Shown one piece after another: positions 1-9,548 of a stretch of 36,135 nucleotides of DNA. Below the pieces are notes generated by a model. It was given only the letters and a program-made list of their open reading frames with translations. It did no database searches and was not told the DNA's origin. Each line of letters opens with the position of its first letter. Position 1 is the first letter of the stretch. Source of the DNA: Clostridia bacterium (GTDB lineage: Bacteria > Bacillota > Clostridia > Christensenellales > Pumilibacteraceae); assembly GCA_013316045.1 (NCBI GenBank), contig WSNJ01000008.1:1-36135 (forward strand). The letters are read 5' to 3'. Both the position numbers and the translations under genes were made by a program.

Positions 1-3000
1 CAGCCGCAATATTCGGCGGAAGCGCGCCGACGGTAAAAGCGGAAGAACCTACGCTCGAAACGGCGGTCAATCTCGACAATATGTACGCGTTGGGAACCGA
101 ATTCACAGTGCCTAAGACGAACATAGTAGACGGCGGAAACACTTATCCAGCTACGGCTATTGTGCGGTATCCCGACGGTAACGCATACTCGGGCGAGCGT
201 GTTACGCTTAACATAGCGGGCAAATATGTACTCGAATACCGTGCGGAAACGGAAAGCGGAATGGTTTCCGTGAAAAAGGAGTTTTCGGTTTCCGAATATC
301 TCTATAACGTGTCTGGAAAATATTCGACGGCAAGCTACGGCACGGTCGAAAATGCGGAAGAACGCCCCGGCATTGCCACCGAATTGGTTTACGGCGAGCG
401 GCTTATGTTCAATAACGTCATAAACCTGAAAGGCTATACGAAAAACGATAAAATAGCCGAAGTTTTCGTGAATCCCGTTAAGCAGGGTCAATGCGACGCG
501 TTGAACATTGTTTTCGTTCTGACCGACGCTTACGACAGTGAAAACTACATAACGATTATGGGCAAACGTTTGGACCGCGACCCGCTTACGGCGAATTGGG
601 TCGAAAAAAGTTCGTATACGACGGCAAACGCAGTAGGTCAGCCCGCAACGGGATTGGAAAACAATCCGTCGAAAGCCGATTTTGAATACGAGGGAACTAA
701 ATACTGCTTGCATCAGAACGATATGTACGGCGCGGGAATAGCATTCTCGATGGCGGGTATACCGAACGTCAACGGCGATTGCTCGGATATAGGGCAGCCG
801 ACCGACATTGCAACTCAGTCGTTCTCGATAAGTATGGACTACGAAGCACGCAAGATATATGCCAACGGTATAATAGTTACCGACCTTGACGATATAACGA
901 TGTTCAAATCCGTACAGTGGAACGGCTTTACGAACAACGAATGCCTTTTGAGCATTTACGCGACTTCGTACAAACAAGATGAATTCCGCTTTGTTTGCAC
1001 CGAGATAGACGGTATAACGGGCGACATGCTCGAAGCGGGGCTTGTGGTAGACAACAAAGCACCCGTACTCACGCTCGATAACGGCGAATATACGGACGGT
1101 TTCCCGAACGCAATCGTCGGAAAACCGTATCGGATTCCCGCCGTTACGGCTTACGACGATACGGACAAATCCGTTCCCGTAAAAGCTCGCGTGTACTCCA
1201 ACTACGGTAACAAGGCGCAAATCAACGTTGACTTAATAGGCGGAGCGTTTACGCCCGAGCGCGCGGGAGATTATACGGTAATTTACAGCGCGAGCGACAA
1301 ATTCGGAAATTCCGAAACGCTTAGGCACGATATAACCGCGGTTGTCGACGAAACCAGGCTTTCGATAGAGTTCGGAGAGCATACGCTTAACGGCTTTGCG
1401 GGTCAGTCGATTACGGTTGCCGTTCCGCAGGTCAATAACGCGCACGGTAAACCCGCCGTAAAAATAACCGCAAAATTCGCGGGCGAGAATATCGCAACGG
1501 AAATAGCTACGAGCGGCGAAAACGCTTATGTTTTCAGACCTATGTATGCGGGCGAATGGCAGATAGAATATACGTATTCAGACTATATCGAGCAAAAGAC
1601 CGAAAGCTATGTGCTCGTCGTAAGCCCGTTGGATATGCCGTATATAGCCGAAGAAGTGGTTTTGCCCAAATATATAATAAAGGGCGCGATATACAGCGTA
1701 CCCGAGCTTAACGGCATAACGTTCGACACGGGCAAGCCGATAGAAACGAAAACCGAAGTGTTCTTAAAGCAGGACGACGGAGAAGAACGTAAGCTGAGCG
1801 GCGCGCGCTTTACTTCGTACGCCAATCGGAAAACGACGCTTATCTACCGTTTGGGCAGCGGCGACAATACGGTCGAAAAGACTTACGAATGCGCAACTGT
1901 CGACGTAGGCTACGACAAATTAAACCTTAGAATCAAGGACTATTTTGTCGGCGAGAACTTCACGTCGGAAGCGTTTAACGACCGCATATCGGTTACTACG
2001 CAGGAAGTCGGCTCGCAGTCGTTTGAATTTATCAACGCATTGCAGACGTTCGATTTCCGCACGGTATTCCGCATCAGCGCGTCCGCAAACAAATTCAACA
2101 CGCTGAACATTTATCTCACGGATTACGCAGACCCGACCGTTACGGTAAAAGTAACTTACCGCCGTTACAGAGCGGGCAACACGGTGTTCACGGTAAACGA
2201 CGGCGAGCAGGAATACGTTTCCACGGGCGACTTTATCGAATCGAGCTCCGACAGTTTCCGCCTTATATACAATAACGCGACGAGAAGAATTTCTCCGTCC
2301 GCCGACTTCGGCGTGGAAGTAAAGACCGATTTATCGGGTAAACCGTTTGGCGGCTTTACGGGCGGAATGGCGTATATGCGCGTAGAAATTCCCGACGCTA
2401 CGGGCACGGCAGGCATAGAGTTTATGAGCATAAACAATCAGCCTATGTCGAGAGTTGCAATCGACCTGTTGCGTCCCGAGCTTTCGGCGGCGCCTGTCCG
2501 CGGCGAAAGATATGTAGGCGACAGCATAACGTTAGACGCCGTATATGCGGCGGACGTACTCGACCCCGACGTGCGCTTTACTATGAGCGTAACGACGCCC
2601 GACGGTCAATACGTTACGGCAAGCGACGGAACGGTGCTTTCCCGGAGCGCGAACCCGAGCAAGGCGTACACGTTCGTTCTTGACAAAATCGGTTCGTATA
2701 CGGTATTTTACGAGTGCTACGACTCTATGGACAACAAAACGGTTTATTCTTATGTGATAAACGTAGTGGATATCGAAGCTCCGCATATTGCGCTCGGCGG
2801 ACACGCGACCGAAGCAAACGTAGGCGATACGGTGGTAGTGGCGACGGCGGATGTTACGGACAACGTTACGCAGGAATGTACTTTGCAAATCAAAGTCAAA
2901 CTGCCTAACGGTTCGTTTGTAACTCTTGCGGGTAACTCGTTCAAAGCGGTTGCGGCAGGCACATACACGGTATACTATTTCGCTTACGACGAAAACTTCA

Positions 3001-3038
3001 ATACCGCGTCGGTAAGCTACGAAATCAACGTTAAATAA
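1..3038 (+). CDS. Secreted multidomain Ig-like surface protein, 5' end cut by the window
   Basis: The reading frame (codons starting at base 3) is open to the window edge, so the true start lies upstream. The first visible residues look like the end of a signal peptide, with a likely cleavage site at VKA|EE near base 45. Two long beta-rich modules (about 290-1020 and 1910-2450) share the pattern LNI.LTD or LNIvfvLTD followed by a VTI/ITI strand and a basic residue. Each is followed by Ig-like domains (about 1050-1360, 1360-1620, 1630-1910, 2460-2760 and 2770-3036), several with the AGxYTVxYxAxDxxxN pattern of bacterial Ig-like folds. No catalytic motif was recognised. No LPXTG or membrane anchor is visible at the C-terminus. 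It probably binds or displays something at the cell surface. The neighbouring DUF4838 lipoprotein, 17 bases downstream, suggests glycan capture; that role is inference. Confidence 0.8.
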   Translation, partial: AAIFGGSAPTVKAEEPTLETAVNLDNMYALGTEFTVPKTNIVDGGNTYPATAIVRYPDGNAYSGERVTLNIAGKYVLEYRAETESGMVSVKKEFSVSEYLYNVSGKYSTASYGTVENAEERPGIATELVYGERLMFNNVINLKGYTKNDKIAEVFVNPVKQGQCDALNIVFVLTDAYDSENYITIMGKRLDRDPLTANWVEKSSYTTANAVGQPATGLENNPSKADFEYEGTKYCLHQNDMYGAGIAFSMAGIPNVNGDCSDIGQPTDIATQSFSISMDYEARKIYANGIIVTDLDDITMFKSVQWNGFTNNECLLSIYATSYKQDEFRFVCTEIDGITGDMLEAGLVVDNKAPVLTLDNGEYTDGFPNAIVGKPYRIPAVTAYDDTDKSVPVKARVYSNYGNKAQINVDLIGGAFTPERAGDYTVIYSASDKFGNSETLRHDITAVVDETRLSIEFGEHTLNGFAGQSITVAVPQVNNAHGKPAVKITAKFAGENIATEIATSGENAYVFRPMYAGEWQIEYTYSDYIEQKTESYVLVVSPLDMPYIAEEVVLPKYIIKGAIYSVPELNGITFDTGKPIETKTEVFLKQDDGEERKLSGARFTSYANRKTTLIYRLGSGDNTVEKTYECATVDVGYDKLNLRIKDYFVGENFTSEAFNDRISVTTQEVGSQSFEFINALQTFDFRTVFRISASANKFNTLNIYLTDYADPTVTVKVTYRRYRAGNTVFTVNDGEQEYVSTGDFIESSSDSFRLIYNNATRRISPSADFGVEVKTDLSGKPFGGFTGGMAYMRVEIPDATGTAGIEFMSINNQPMSRVAIDLLRPELSAAPVRGERYVGDSITLDAVYAADVLDPDVRFTMSVTTPDGQYVTASDGTVLSRSANPSKAYTFVLDKIGSYTVFYECYDSMDNKTVYSYVINVVDIEAPHIALGGHATEANVGDTVVVATADVTDNVTQECTLQIKVKLPNGSFVTLAGNSFKAVAAGTYTVYYFAYDENFNTASVSYEINVK

Positions 3039-3055
3039 AGGGGGATAAACGTACT

Positions 3056-5104
3056 ATGAAAAGATTGTTGAAAATTTGTTCGCTTCTGCTTGTAATGTGC
3101 TTGGCATTATGCGGTTGCGGAAGCAAAACGCCCAACGGCGGTAAAGACGACGACAACAGCGGCGCGAACAACGGCGGCACGCCGCCCGTAAATACGGTAA
3201 CGCCGCAAATTTATCCGGAGGTAACGGGAATGACTCACGACTACAAAATAACTGAAACGGACGGGTTTATAGTAAAGGACGGCGCAAGCGAGTACCGTAT
3301 ACTAGTTCCCGAAGGCAAGGCGGATGACAAATTTCTTTCCGCGGCTTCGTCGGACTTGAAGCAACTTTTTTCGGAAGCTACGGGCATAATGTTGCCCGTT
3401 GTGGAAGATAACGTTGATTTGAGCGGCGGCAAGTTTCTGGCAATAGGAGACACAAAGCTCGCGTCTAACGAGAGCTTGGGTGCGGACGAGAAAACGCTCG
3501 GAAAGGGCGGCGTTCGCATAAAGACGGTCGGTAACAGCGTTTGTATGACGGGCGCTACGACCGAAGCGGCTATGTATGCGGCTTATGTTTTTCTTGAACA
3601 GGCTTTGAACTTCGAGCAGTTCTACACCGATTTTTACAGCCTTGACAAAGACGTAACCGAGCTTAAACTTATGAACTACGACGTTACGGATATACCCGAT
3701 TTCGAGTACCGTATTCAGAGCGCGGGCTTTATCCGCTGGAACGACGCGAATATGCGCCGTATGCGTTGGACGAACAACGAAGCTCTGTTCATCCCCGCAG
3801 ACGAACAAGGCGCAACCTGGCATAATACATTCGTATATCTGCCGCCCGACACGTACAGAGAAGAACATCCCGATTGGTATTCTTCGCCGTGGCGCAAGAA
3901 TGAAAAAAGCAATCAGCTTTGCTACACGGCTCACGGCAACGAAGCCGAGCGCGAAAAAATGATTGAGATAATCGCCGACAGAATAAAAGAGCTGTTTTCG
4001 ATGGATAAGTACAAGGGTTACGATTGGATAAGCGTTTCTATCGAAGATAATCAGAACTGCTGTACGTGCGAAGCGTGCGCCGCGGAAAAGGCAAAGTACG
4101 GCGTTGACTCCGCGGTTATGGTTAAGTTCCTTAACGAAGTATCCAAACGCGTAGGCGAGTGGATGGAAACGCCCGAAGGCGCGCCCTACAAGCGTGAGAA
4201 TTACCGCATATTCTTCTTTGCATACCACGCAACGAACGCCGCGCCCGCAAGATACGACGAAGAAACGGGCAAATACGTGCCGATTGACGAAAGCGTTATT
4301 TGCGACGACCACGTAGTTACTTACTTTGCGGAAACGAACGGCGATTATACGCAGAACTTCCACGACGCGGGAACAGCCAACACCGATATAGGTAAAAATA
4401 TGCTCGGTTGGGCGGCTCTCAGCAAAGAGATTTATTTCTGGTCGTACAGCACCAACTTCTCGCACTTCTTAACGCCGTATAACAGCTTCGACACCGTTCA
4501 GGACATTCTGAAATTCTCGAAGAACGCGGGCAGTAAGTACGTAATGATACAGGACCAATGGATACAGCAAAGCGGGCAGACGGGCTTCGGAATTTATAAG
4601 AACTGGCTGCACTCGAAATTGCTTTGGGACGTAAACGCAGACGTAAACGCGCTTACCGATAAGTTCTTCGACGCTTACTTCGGAAAAGCGTCCGCGACTA
4701 TGCGCAAGCTGTTCGACGAATGGCGCGTATGGGCAAGGTATCAGACCGAAGAACTCGGCTATAACGGTTACCGTTCGGTTTACTATAACGCTTTGGACGC
4801 TAAGCTCTGGCCGCAACGTATGCTTTCGGGCTGGCTCGACCTTACCGAACAGGCAAAAGCCGATATAGCGGAATACAAGGATACCGAGCCCGAGCTGTAC
4901 GGCGCGATAACCGACCATATAGCAATGGAAAGTCTGTCGTTCAGATATTTGCTTATAAGTCTTTACTCGTCGCAGTACTCGTCCGACGCGCTTGTTGCAA
5001 TGCAAAAGCAATTCGCGTCCGACGTGGAAAGAATAGGTATGAATTTGGTTAACAGCGTAAAACAAGACACAATCGCCGACTTAATAAAGAGTTGGGGTAT
5101 TTAA
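3056..5104 (+). CDS. DUF4838-domain lipoprotein, putative surface glycoside hydrolase-like protein
   Basis: This 682-residue protein begins with a lipoprotein signal peptide (MKRLLK, hydrophobic stretch, LCGC with the modified Cys at about residue 21). A Gly/Asn/Asp-rich linker follows. Residues about 65-190 resemble the alpha/beta N-terminal domain found before GH67/GH20-type catalytic domains. The large central region carries the DUF4838 hallmark around residues 323-341: DWISVSIEDN followed by a CxC..C cluster (C335, C336, C338, C341). Family knowledge links DUF4838 to uncharacterised carbohydrate-active proteins near alpha-glucuronidases, but I know of no defined substrate. It sits between two Ig-like secreted proteins and upstream of sugar isomerase and dehydrogenase genes, which fits extracellular glycan processing. 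The start ATG follows a GGGGGATAA ribosome binding region. Confidence 0.82.
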   Translation: MKRLLKICSLLLVMCLALCGCGSKTPNGGKDDDNSGANNGGTPPVNTVTPQIYPEVTGMTHDYKITETDGFIVKDGASEYRILVPEGKADDKFLSAASSDLKQLFSEATGIMLPVVEDNVDLSGGKFLAIGDTKLASNESLGADEKTLGKGGVRIKTVGNSVCMTGATTEAAMYAAYVFLEQALNFEQFYTDFYSLDKDVTELKLMNYDVTDIPDFEYRIQSAGFIRWNDANMRRMRWTNNEALFIPADEQGATWHNTFVYLPPDTYREEHPDWYSSPWRKNEKSNQLCYTAHGNEAEREKMIEIIADRIKELFSMDKYKGYDWISVSIEDNQNCCTCEACAAEKAKYGVDSAVMVKFLNEVSKRVGEWMETPEGAPYKRENYRIFFFAYHATNAAPARYDEETGKYVPIDESVICDDHVVTYFAETNGDYTQNFHDAGTANTDIGKNMLGWAALSKEIYFWSYSTNFSHFLTPYNSFDTVQDILKFSKNAGSKYVMIQDQWIQQSGQTGFGIYKNWLHSKLLWDVNADVNALTDKFFDAYFGKASATMRKLFDEWRVWARYQTEELGYNGYRSVYYNALDAKLWPQRMLSGWLDLTEQAKADIAEYKDTEPELYGAITDHIAMESLSFRYLLISLYSSQYSSDALVAMQKQFASDVERIGMNLVNSVKQDTIADLIKSWGI

Positions 5105-5155
5105 CGGATAAGGTAAAAAGCCGCGCAAGCGGTAAAAAATAAAAGGAGAGAAAAG

Positions 5156-7481
5156 ATGAAAAGAAAAGGAATTTTGAGAATTGCGCTTGCACTCGTGCTT
5201 GCGCTCACGCTCGGTTGTATGACCGCGTGCAACGGGGGGGGGGAAGACTCCTAACAACCCCGACGATTTGCCGCCTACGGGAATAACCGTTACGTTAAGC
5301 GAGCCGAGCTTGTTGCTTGACCGCTACGAAACGGCAACTCTTACGGCAACCGTAAAGGATAAGGACGGAAACCCTGTTTCCGAAGCCGTAACCTGGTCAA
5401 GCGATAACGCAAGCGTCGCAACGGTTAGCGGCGGCGTTGTGGAAGCAAAGGGCGAGGGCTCGGCTAACATTACGGCAAAGGTCGGCGACGCGTCGGCTAC
5501 CTGCCTTGTAGACGTGGAAAACTCGGGCGCGCTTCCCGTTCTCGACACGGGCGACGAGTCGGTCGAACTTATCGTCGGCGCAAGCTATACCGTTTCGGCG
5601 GCAGTTGTTTACAAGCGCACGGAACAGACCGACGCAAAAGTTACGTATACGGCGCAGGACCCGTCGATTGTGGACGTTGACGAAAACGGAAAGATTACGG
5701 CTAAAAAGTTCGGTCGTACCGAGCTTACGGTTAAAGGCGATTGGCGCGGAATAGAATCTCCGTATCTTACCGAAACGGTTGACGTAAACGTAAAAGAAGA
5801 CGTTGTCGTTACGGTAGACCGCGGCTCGGCTACTATATTTACTTTGGCAACTACGGTTGACGGGCAGGAATTTACTAACGAAGTAACGCTCGGCGGCACG
5901 GTTAACGTAAACGGAACAGAAGGGGTTGCCGACGGCGGAACGCTTACCTGGAAGTCGTCCGACGAAACCGTAGCTACGGTAGACCAAAACGGTAAAGTAA
6001 CCGCAAACACCGCCAAAAAGGAAGGCATCGCAAATATTACGTTAAACTACGACAGCGGAAACAGAGTATACGAATCCAACCCCGTTGCCGTAACGGTTAA
6101 ATTTCCTACGGTAGATAAGAGCAAACAAACGTTAGCTCCCTATACCGACGCATCGAAAGGCACGCTCGCGCAAGCGTTGAACGCCGACGAAATATTCGGA
6201 GAAGATTCGGGTAAAACGATAACGCGCGTATGCATTCCCGACGATTTGGGTACCGATATTCTGAACGATGCGGATTGGCTCGAAAGAAGCGACGACGGTT
6301 TTGAAACTGCGCGTAAAACAAAAATTACCGTTTATAACGAAGATTATGCGTATATTATCCAAACTACGATAGTTACAAAGATAATAACCAATTACAACGA
6401 GCTTACTCAAATGCAACAGTTGGGTGGTGTAAGTCAGGATATTGCTACCGTAAGCGGAAGAACGTTTTATAATTGGAGCGGTATGTTTATTCTCGGCAAT
6501 GATATAGTTGTGCCCGAAGGCGCCGAGCAACTTGACGTAAAAGGGTGCGACGAAGGTTTCTTCAGTGGCGGACATTTCGCTGATAACGTAGGTTTCTTAG
6601 GCGTATTCGACGGTCGCGGACATACGATACACGGATTGAAACTCGGTTTCGGCGGTCTGTTCGGCGTTATCGGAAACAAGGACGGCACAAGGTCTGTTAT
6701 AAAGAACGTTGCGCTTACCGACGTCGTAGTAGATAATGCCGCAAATAAAGGCGGCGGGGCTTTGTGTCAGGCGTTTATTAACGGAGATTTGTATAACGTA
6801 TTTGTTTCGTTTTCGATAAACGGCGGTTATCACGGCGCATTGGGTCGCGGTGTTAAAGGCGGAAGAATAAGAAATACGCTTATATATTACAATAAGTCCG
6901 GCGGATATACTTGCGGAGCGGTTACGTCTTGGTCGGTGGCTCAGATTTCGGTTACGAATATGGTAGTGGTTTATTCGAAATCGTTGAGTACTAATAAAAC
7001 GCCTACCAATGTGGATAAGAACGGAAATCTTACTTATAATGACGTGGACAGAAAGTTAAACGGTCAAATGGACGGTAGCACAAACGTTGCACTTAACACA
7101 AGCACGAAAGTAGTTGAAGTTAACGAAGAAGATTTTGCAAAAACTACTTTTAAGCTCGGAAATACGTATGCCGATTATTACTGTCAAGTAAACGGATTGG
7201 GCACTTTGCCGTTATTCACCACTTCGGTAAGCGGCGTTTCGATTGACAAGAACGAGCTTACGCTTGCGGTCGGCGCAACCGAGAATAATACTCTTGTAGG
7301 AAGCGTTCTTAACCTTGCGGGTACGGCGTTCTCTTACGTTCCCGTAATTTGGAGCAGTTCGGACGAGAGCGTTGCGACTGTTTCGGGCGGAGTAGTAACG
7401 GCTGTTGCGGCAGGTACGGCTACGATAACCGCATCTTACGGCACGCATACCGCAACTTGCAGCGTAACCGTAACGGCGTAA
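5156..7481 (+). CDS. Ig-like (Big_2) / beta-helix lipoprotein, frameshifted at a G10 tract
   Basis: A strong AGGAGAG site precedes ATG 5156, which encodes a lipoprotein signal peptide (MKRKGILRIALAL, then LGC at Cys21 and TAC at Cys25). This frame stops at TAA 5252, just after ten consecutive G bases (5234-5243). Removing one G restores a continuous frame reading CNGGGKTPNNPDDLPPTG into the long downstream frame and gives a 774-residue protein. Taken alone, the downstream frame would start only at TTG 5268 without a signal peptide. Domains: Big_2-type repeats at about 5280-5520, 5550-5800 and 5820-6090 (VTWSS, SVATVSGG and ITAK motifs). A Gly-rich beta-helix region resembling GLUG repeats follows at about 6400-7000 (FDGRGHTIHGL, GGLFG). 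A C-terminal Big_2 domain lies at 7220-7478. Its role is probably surface binding or adhesion. Whether the frameshift is real or an assembly error is open. Confidence 0.75.
5234..5243 (+). repeat. G10 homopolymer inside a lipoprotein leader
   Basis: Ten uninterrupted G bases lie directly after the signal-peptide Cys codons. Nine would keep the lipoprotein in frame and ten break it. Such tracts slip during replication and can act as on/off switches, but they are also a frequent source of sequencing error. Confidence 0.9.
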
Positions 7482-7506
7482 TTAAACAACACAAATAAGC
7501 GAAGAT

Positions 7507-7535
7507 GCCGTGCCGCTTTTAACCGACGGCGCGGC
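7507..7535 (+). terminator. Possible weak intrinsic terminator / hairpin
   Basis: A 9-bp stem (GCCGTGCCG at 7507-7515 with CGGCGCGGC at 7527-7535, one G-U pair) closes an 11-base loop and is followed by the modestly T-rich TGTCTTTG. It lies between the Ig lipoprotein and the sugar isomerase gene. The U-tract is poor, so it may be an attenuator or RNA-stability element rather than a full terminator. Confidence 0.35.
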
Positions 7536-7579
7536 TGTCTTTGCTAAGTTAATACGGAAAATACGGAGATGACGGATAA

Positions 7580-8359
7580 GTGATAGCAGGACTAAATTTA
7601 TTTTCCATAAGGAATAACATTCAGACGGAAGCGAGCTTTCTCGATACGGCAATAAAGCTGAAAGCGGCGGGCTACTCGTATATGCAATTTTCGGGCGCGG
7701 AATTCGACTCGGAGCGCATTGCGCGCGTGAGCAAAGAAAGCGGAATGCCTGTTTACCTTACGCACGTGCCGTTTGACAGAATAGTAAGCGATACCGAAAA
7801 ACTTATGGAAGAGCACTCGCTTTTCGGCTGTAAGAATATAGGGCTCGGTATGCTTATGCCCGACATTATATTCGACGAAGCGCGTTGCAAATGCGAGCTT
7901 GAAAAACTTGAACGCGCGGCTGAAACAATGAGCAAAAACGGTTTTACGTTCTTTTATCATCATCATCAATTCGAGTTTTCACGTTGGAACGGCGGAGAAA
8001 GACCTATCGACTTTATTATAAAAGAGTTGCCGCATATTCACTTTATAGCCGATACGTATTGGTTGCAGTACGGCGGCGTGAACGTAGCGGAATTTATTCC
8101 GCGCCTTGCGGGCAGAGCGGGGTGCGCGCATCTTAAAGACTATAAAATCGAATTCCGCGAAAAAGAAAACGGTCAAAAAGAATTTATGCCGCGTTTTGCG
8201 CCGCTCGGCGAGGGCAATATGAATTTTAAGGAAATCGTAGACGCTCTTAAAGCGGCGGGAACGCAATATTATTTTGTCGAACAGGACGACGCAGTCGAAT
8301 ACGCCGACCCTATGGCGGAAGTAATGCGAAGTATCGAATACATCAAAAAGGAACTTTAA
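7580..8359 (+). CDS. Sugar phosphate isomerase/epimerase family TIM-barrel protein
   Basis: This 259-residue protein matches the xylose-isomerase-like (AP endonuclease family 2) TIM barrel. Visible family signatures are a histidine-rich strand (FYHHHQFEF), the DTYWLQYGG segment, AHLKDY and a C-terminal VEQDDA acidic strand. Together these normally supply the divalent-metal site (Glu/Asp/His). Family members isomerise or epimerise sugars and related polyols; the substrate cannot be read here. The start is GTG 7580, because the nearby ATG 7569 runs into a stop after four codons. The stop is one base before the next ATG, and two Gfo/Idh dehydrogenases follow, so the three probably act on the same sugar in the cytoplasm. 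Confidence 0.82.
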   Translation: MIAGLNLFSIRNNIQTEASFLDTAIKLKAAGYSYMQFSGAEFDSERIARVSKESGMPVYLTHVPFDRIVSDTEKLMEEHSLFGCKNIGLGMLMPDIIFDEARCKCELEKLERAAETMSKNGFTFFYHHHQFEFSRWNGGERPIDFIIKELPHIHFIADTYWLQYGGVNVAEFIPRLAGRAGCAHLKDYKIEFREKENGQKEFMPRFAPLGEGNMNFKEIVDALKAAGTQYYFVEQDDAVEYADPMAEVMRSIEYIKKEL

Positions 8360-8360
8360 T

Positions 8361-9548
8361 ATGAAAAAAATCAGATTCGGAATTATAGGATTAGGCAATC
8401 AGGGCTCGGCTTACGCATTGCAGTTTTTCGACGGCGGAAAGATAGAAAACGGCTACGTTTCGGCAATGTGCGACGTGAACCCCGCGAAAATCGAGTTTGT
8501 AAAATCGCGTACGACTAATAAGTCGGCTGTGTATTTTACCGATTATATCGAAATGCTCGATAGCGGACTTTGCGACGCGGTTCTTGTGGAAACGCCGCAC
8601 TATTTTCACCCCGAAATGGTAATTGCCTGCTTAAACCGCAGTATTCACGTTATTTGCGAAAAACCCGCGGGCGTTTATGCGGGGCAGGTGCGCGAAATGA
8701 ACGAAGTCGCGCGGAACAAACAGGCAAAGTTTGCTATGATGTTCAATCAGCGCACTAATTGCGTTTACCGCAAAATGCGCGAAATAGTTCTGAGCGGCGG
8801 AATAGGCGAATTACAGCGCGTTAATTGGATAATAACCGATTGGTACAGAACGCAATTTTATTACGATACGGGCAGTTGGCGCGCCACCTGGGCGGGCGAA
8901 GGCGGCGGAGTGCTTATAAATCAGTGTCCGCATCAGCTCGACCTTGTGTCCTGGGTAGTGGGCAAACAACCGTCTTTTGTGCGCGGCTTCTGCAAATACG
9001 GCAAATGGCACGACATAGAAGTGGAAGACGAAGTTACGGCTTTCTTCCGTTACGATAACGACGCGACGGGCGTGTTCGTTACGACTACGGGCGAAACCCC
9101 CGGCACTAACAGATTCGAAATTTCGGGTACAAAGGGGAAACTTCTGTGTGAGAACGAAGAACTGAAATGGTACAAAAACAGCAGCGACAGCCTTGTATTC
9201 TCTAATACTGTTCAGCAGTCGTTTGCGCGCCCCGAATGCGAATGCGAAATAGTCAAGACCGACGGAAAGAACACTCAGCACGTTGGAATTATCAACAACT
9301 TCGCAAACAGCTTGCTCGGCAAGGAAGAACTTTTCGTCGAGGGGTGCGAAGGCATTGCGGGCGTGGAACTTATGAACGCGATAGAGCTTTCGGGCTGGCA
9401 GGACGGCGCGGAAGTCAGCTTGCCCGTAGACGAAAAACTTTATCTTTCGGAGCTTAACAAAAGGCGTGCCGCTTCGCGCTTGAAAACGGGTTACGACAAT
9501 TCCGTTTCGGACACTTCGGGTACTTACGGGAGCAGAGAGAAAAAATGA
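8361..9548 (+). CDS. Gfo/Idh/MocA family oxidoreductase (first copy)
   Basis: The N-terminal Rossmann fold is seen as GIIGLGNQGSAY at about residues 7-18, for NAD(P) binding. The EKPAG motif near residue 100 carries the conserved active-site Lys. The C-terminal substrate domain contains EGGGVLINQCPHQLDL, with the usual catalytic His. At 395 residues it is slightly long; the last 30 or so are polar and Ser/Arg-rich, probably a disordered tail. It starts one base after the isomerase stop behind an AAAAGGAA site and ends in an ATGA overlap with the second dehydrogenase. Family members oxidise or reduce sugar hydroxyls. The precise substrate is unknown. Confidence 0.88.
   Translation: MKKIRFGIIGLGNQGSAYALQFFDGGKIENGYVSAMCDVNPAKIEFVKSRTTNKSAVYFTDYIEMLDSGLCDAVLVETPHYFHPEMVIACLNRSIHVICEKPAGVYAGQVREMNEVARNKQAKFAMMFNQRTNCVYRKMREIVLSGGIGELQRVNWIITDWYRTQFYYDTGSWRATWAGEGGGVLINQCPHQLDLVSWVVGKQPSFVRGFCKYGKWHDIEVEDEVTAFFRYDNDATGVFVTTTGETPGTNRFEISGTKGKLLCENEELKWYKNSSDSLVFSNTVQQSFARPECECEIVKTDGKNTQHVGIINNFANSLLGKEELFVEGCEGIAGVELMNAIELSGWQDGAEVSLPVDEKLYLSELNKRRAASRLKTGYDNSVSDTSGTYGSREKK

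Noticed and set aside
3302-4465. Long antisense open frame (387 codons) opposite the DUF4838 lipoprotein
   Set aside because: It lies entirely within a conserved gene, has no ribosome binding site and has an Arg/Val/Phe-rich composition typical of an antisense shadow.
5121-5132. CCGC-GCAA-GCGG hairpin between the two lipoprotein genes
   Set aside because: The stem is only four pairs and is followed by A, not T, on the + strand, so it is not a + strand terminator.
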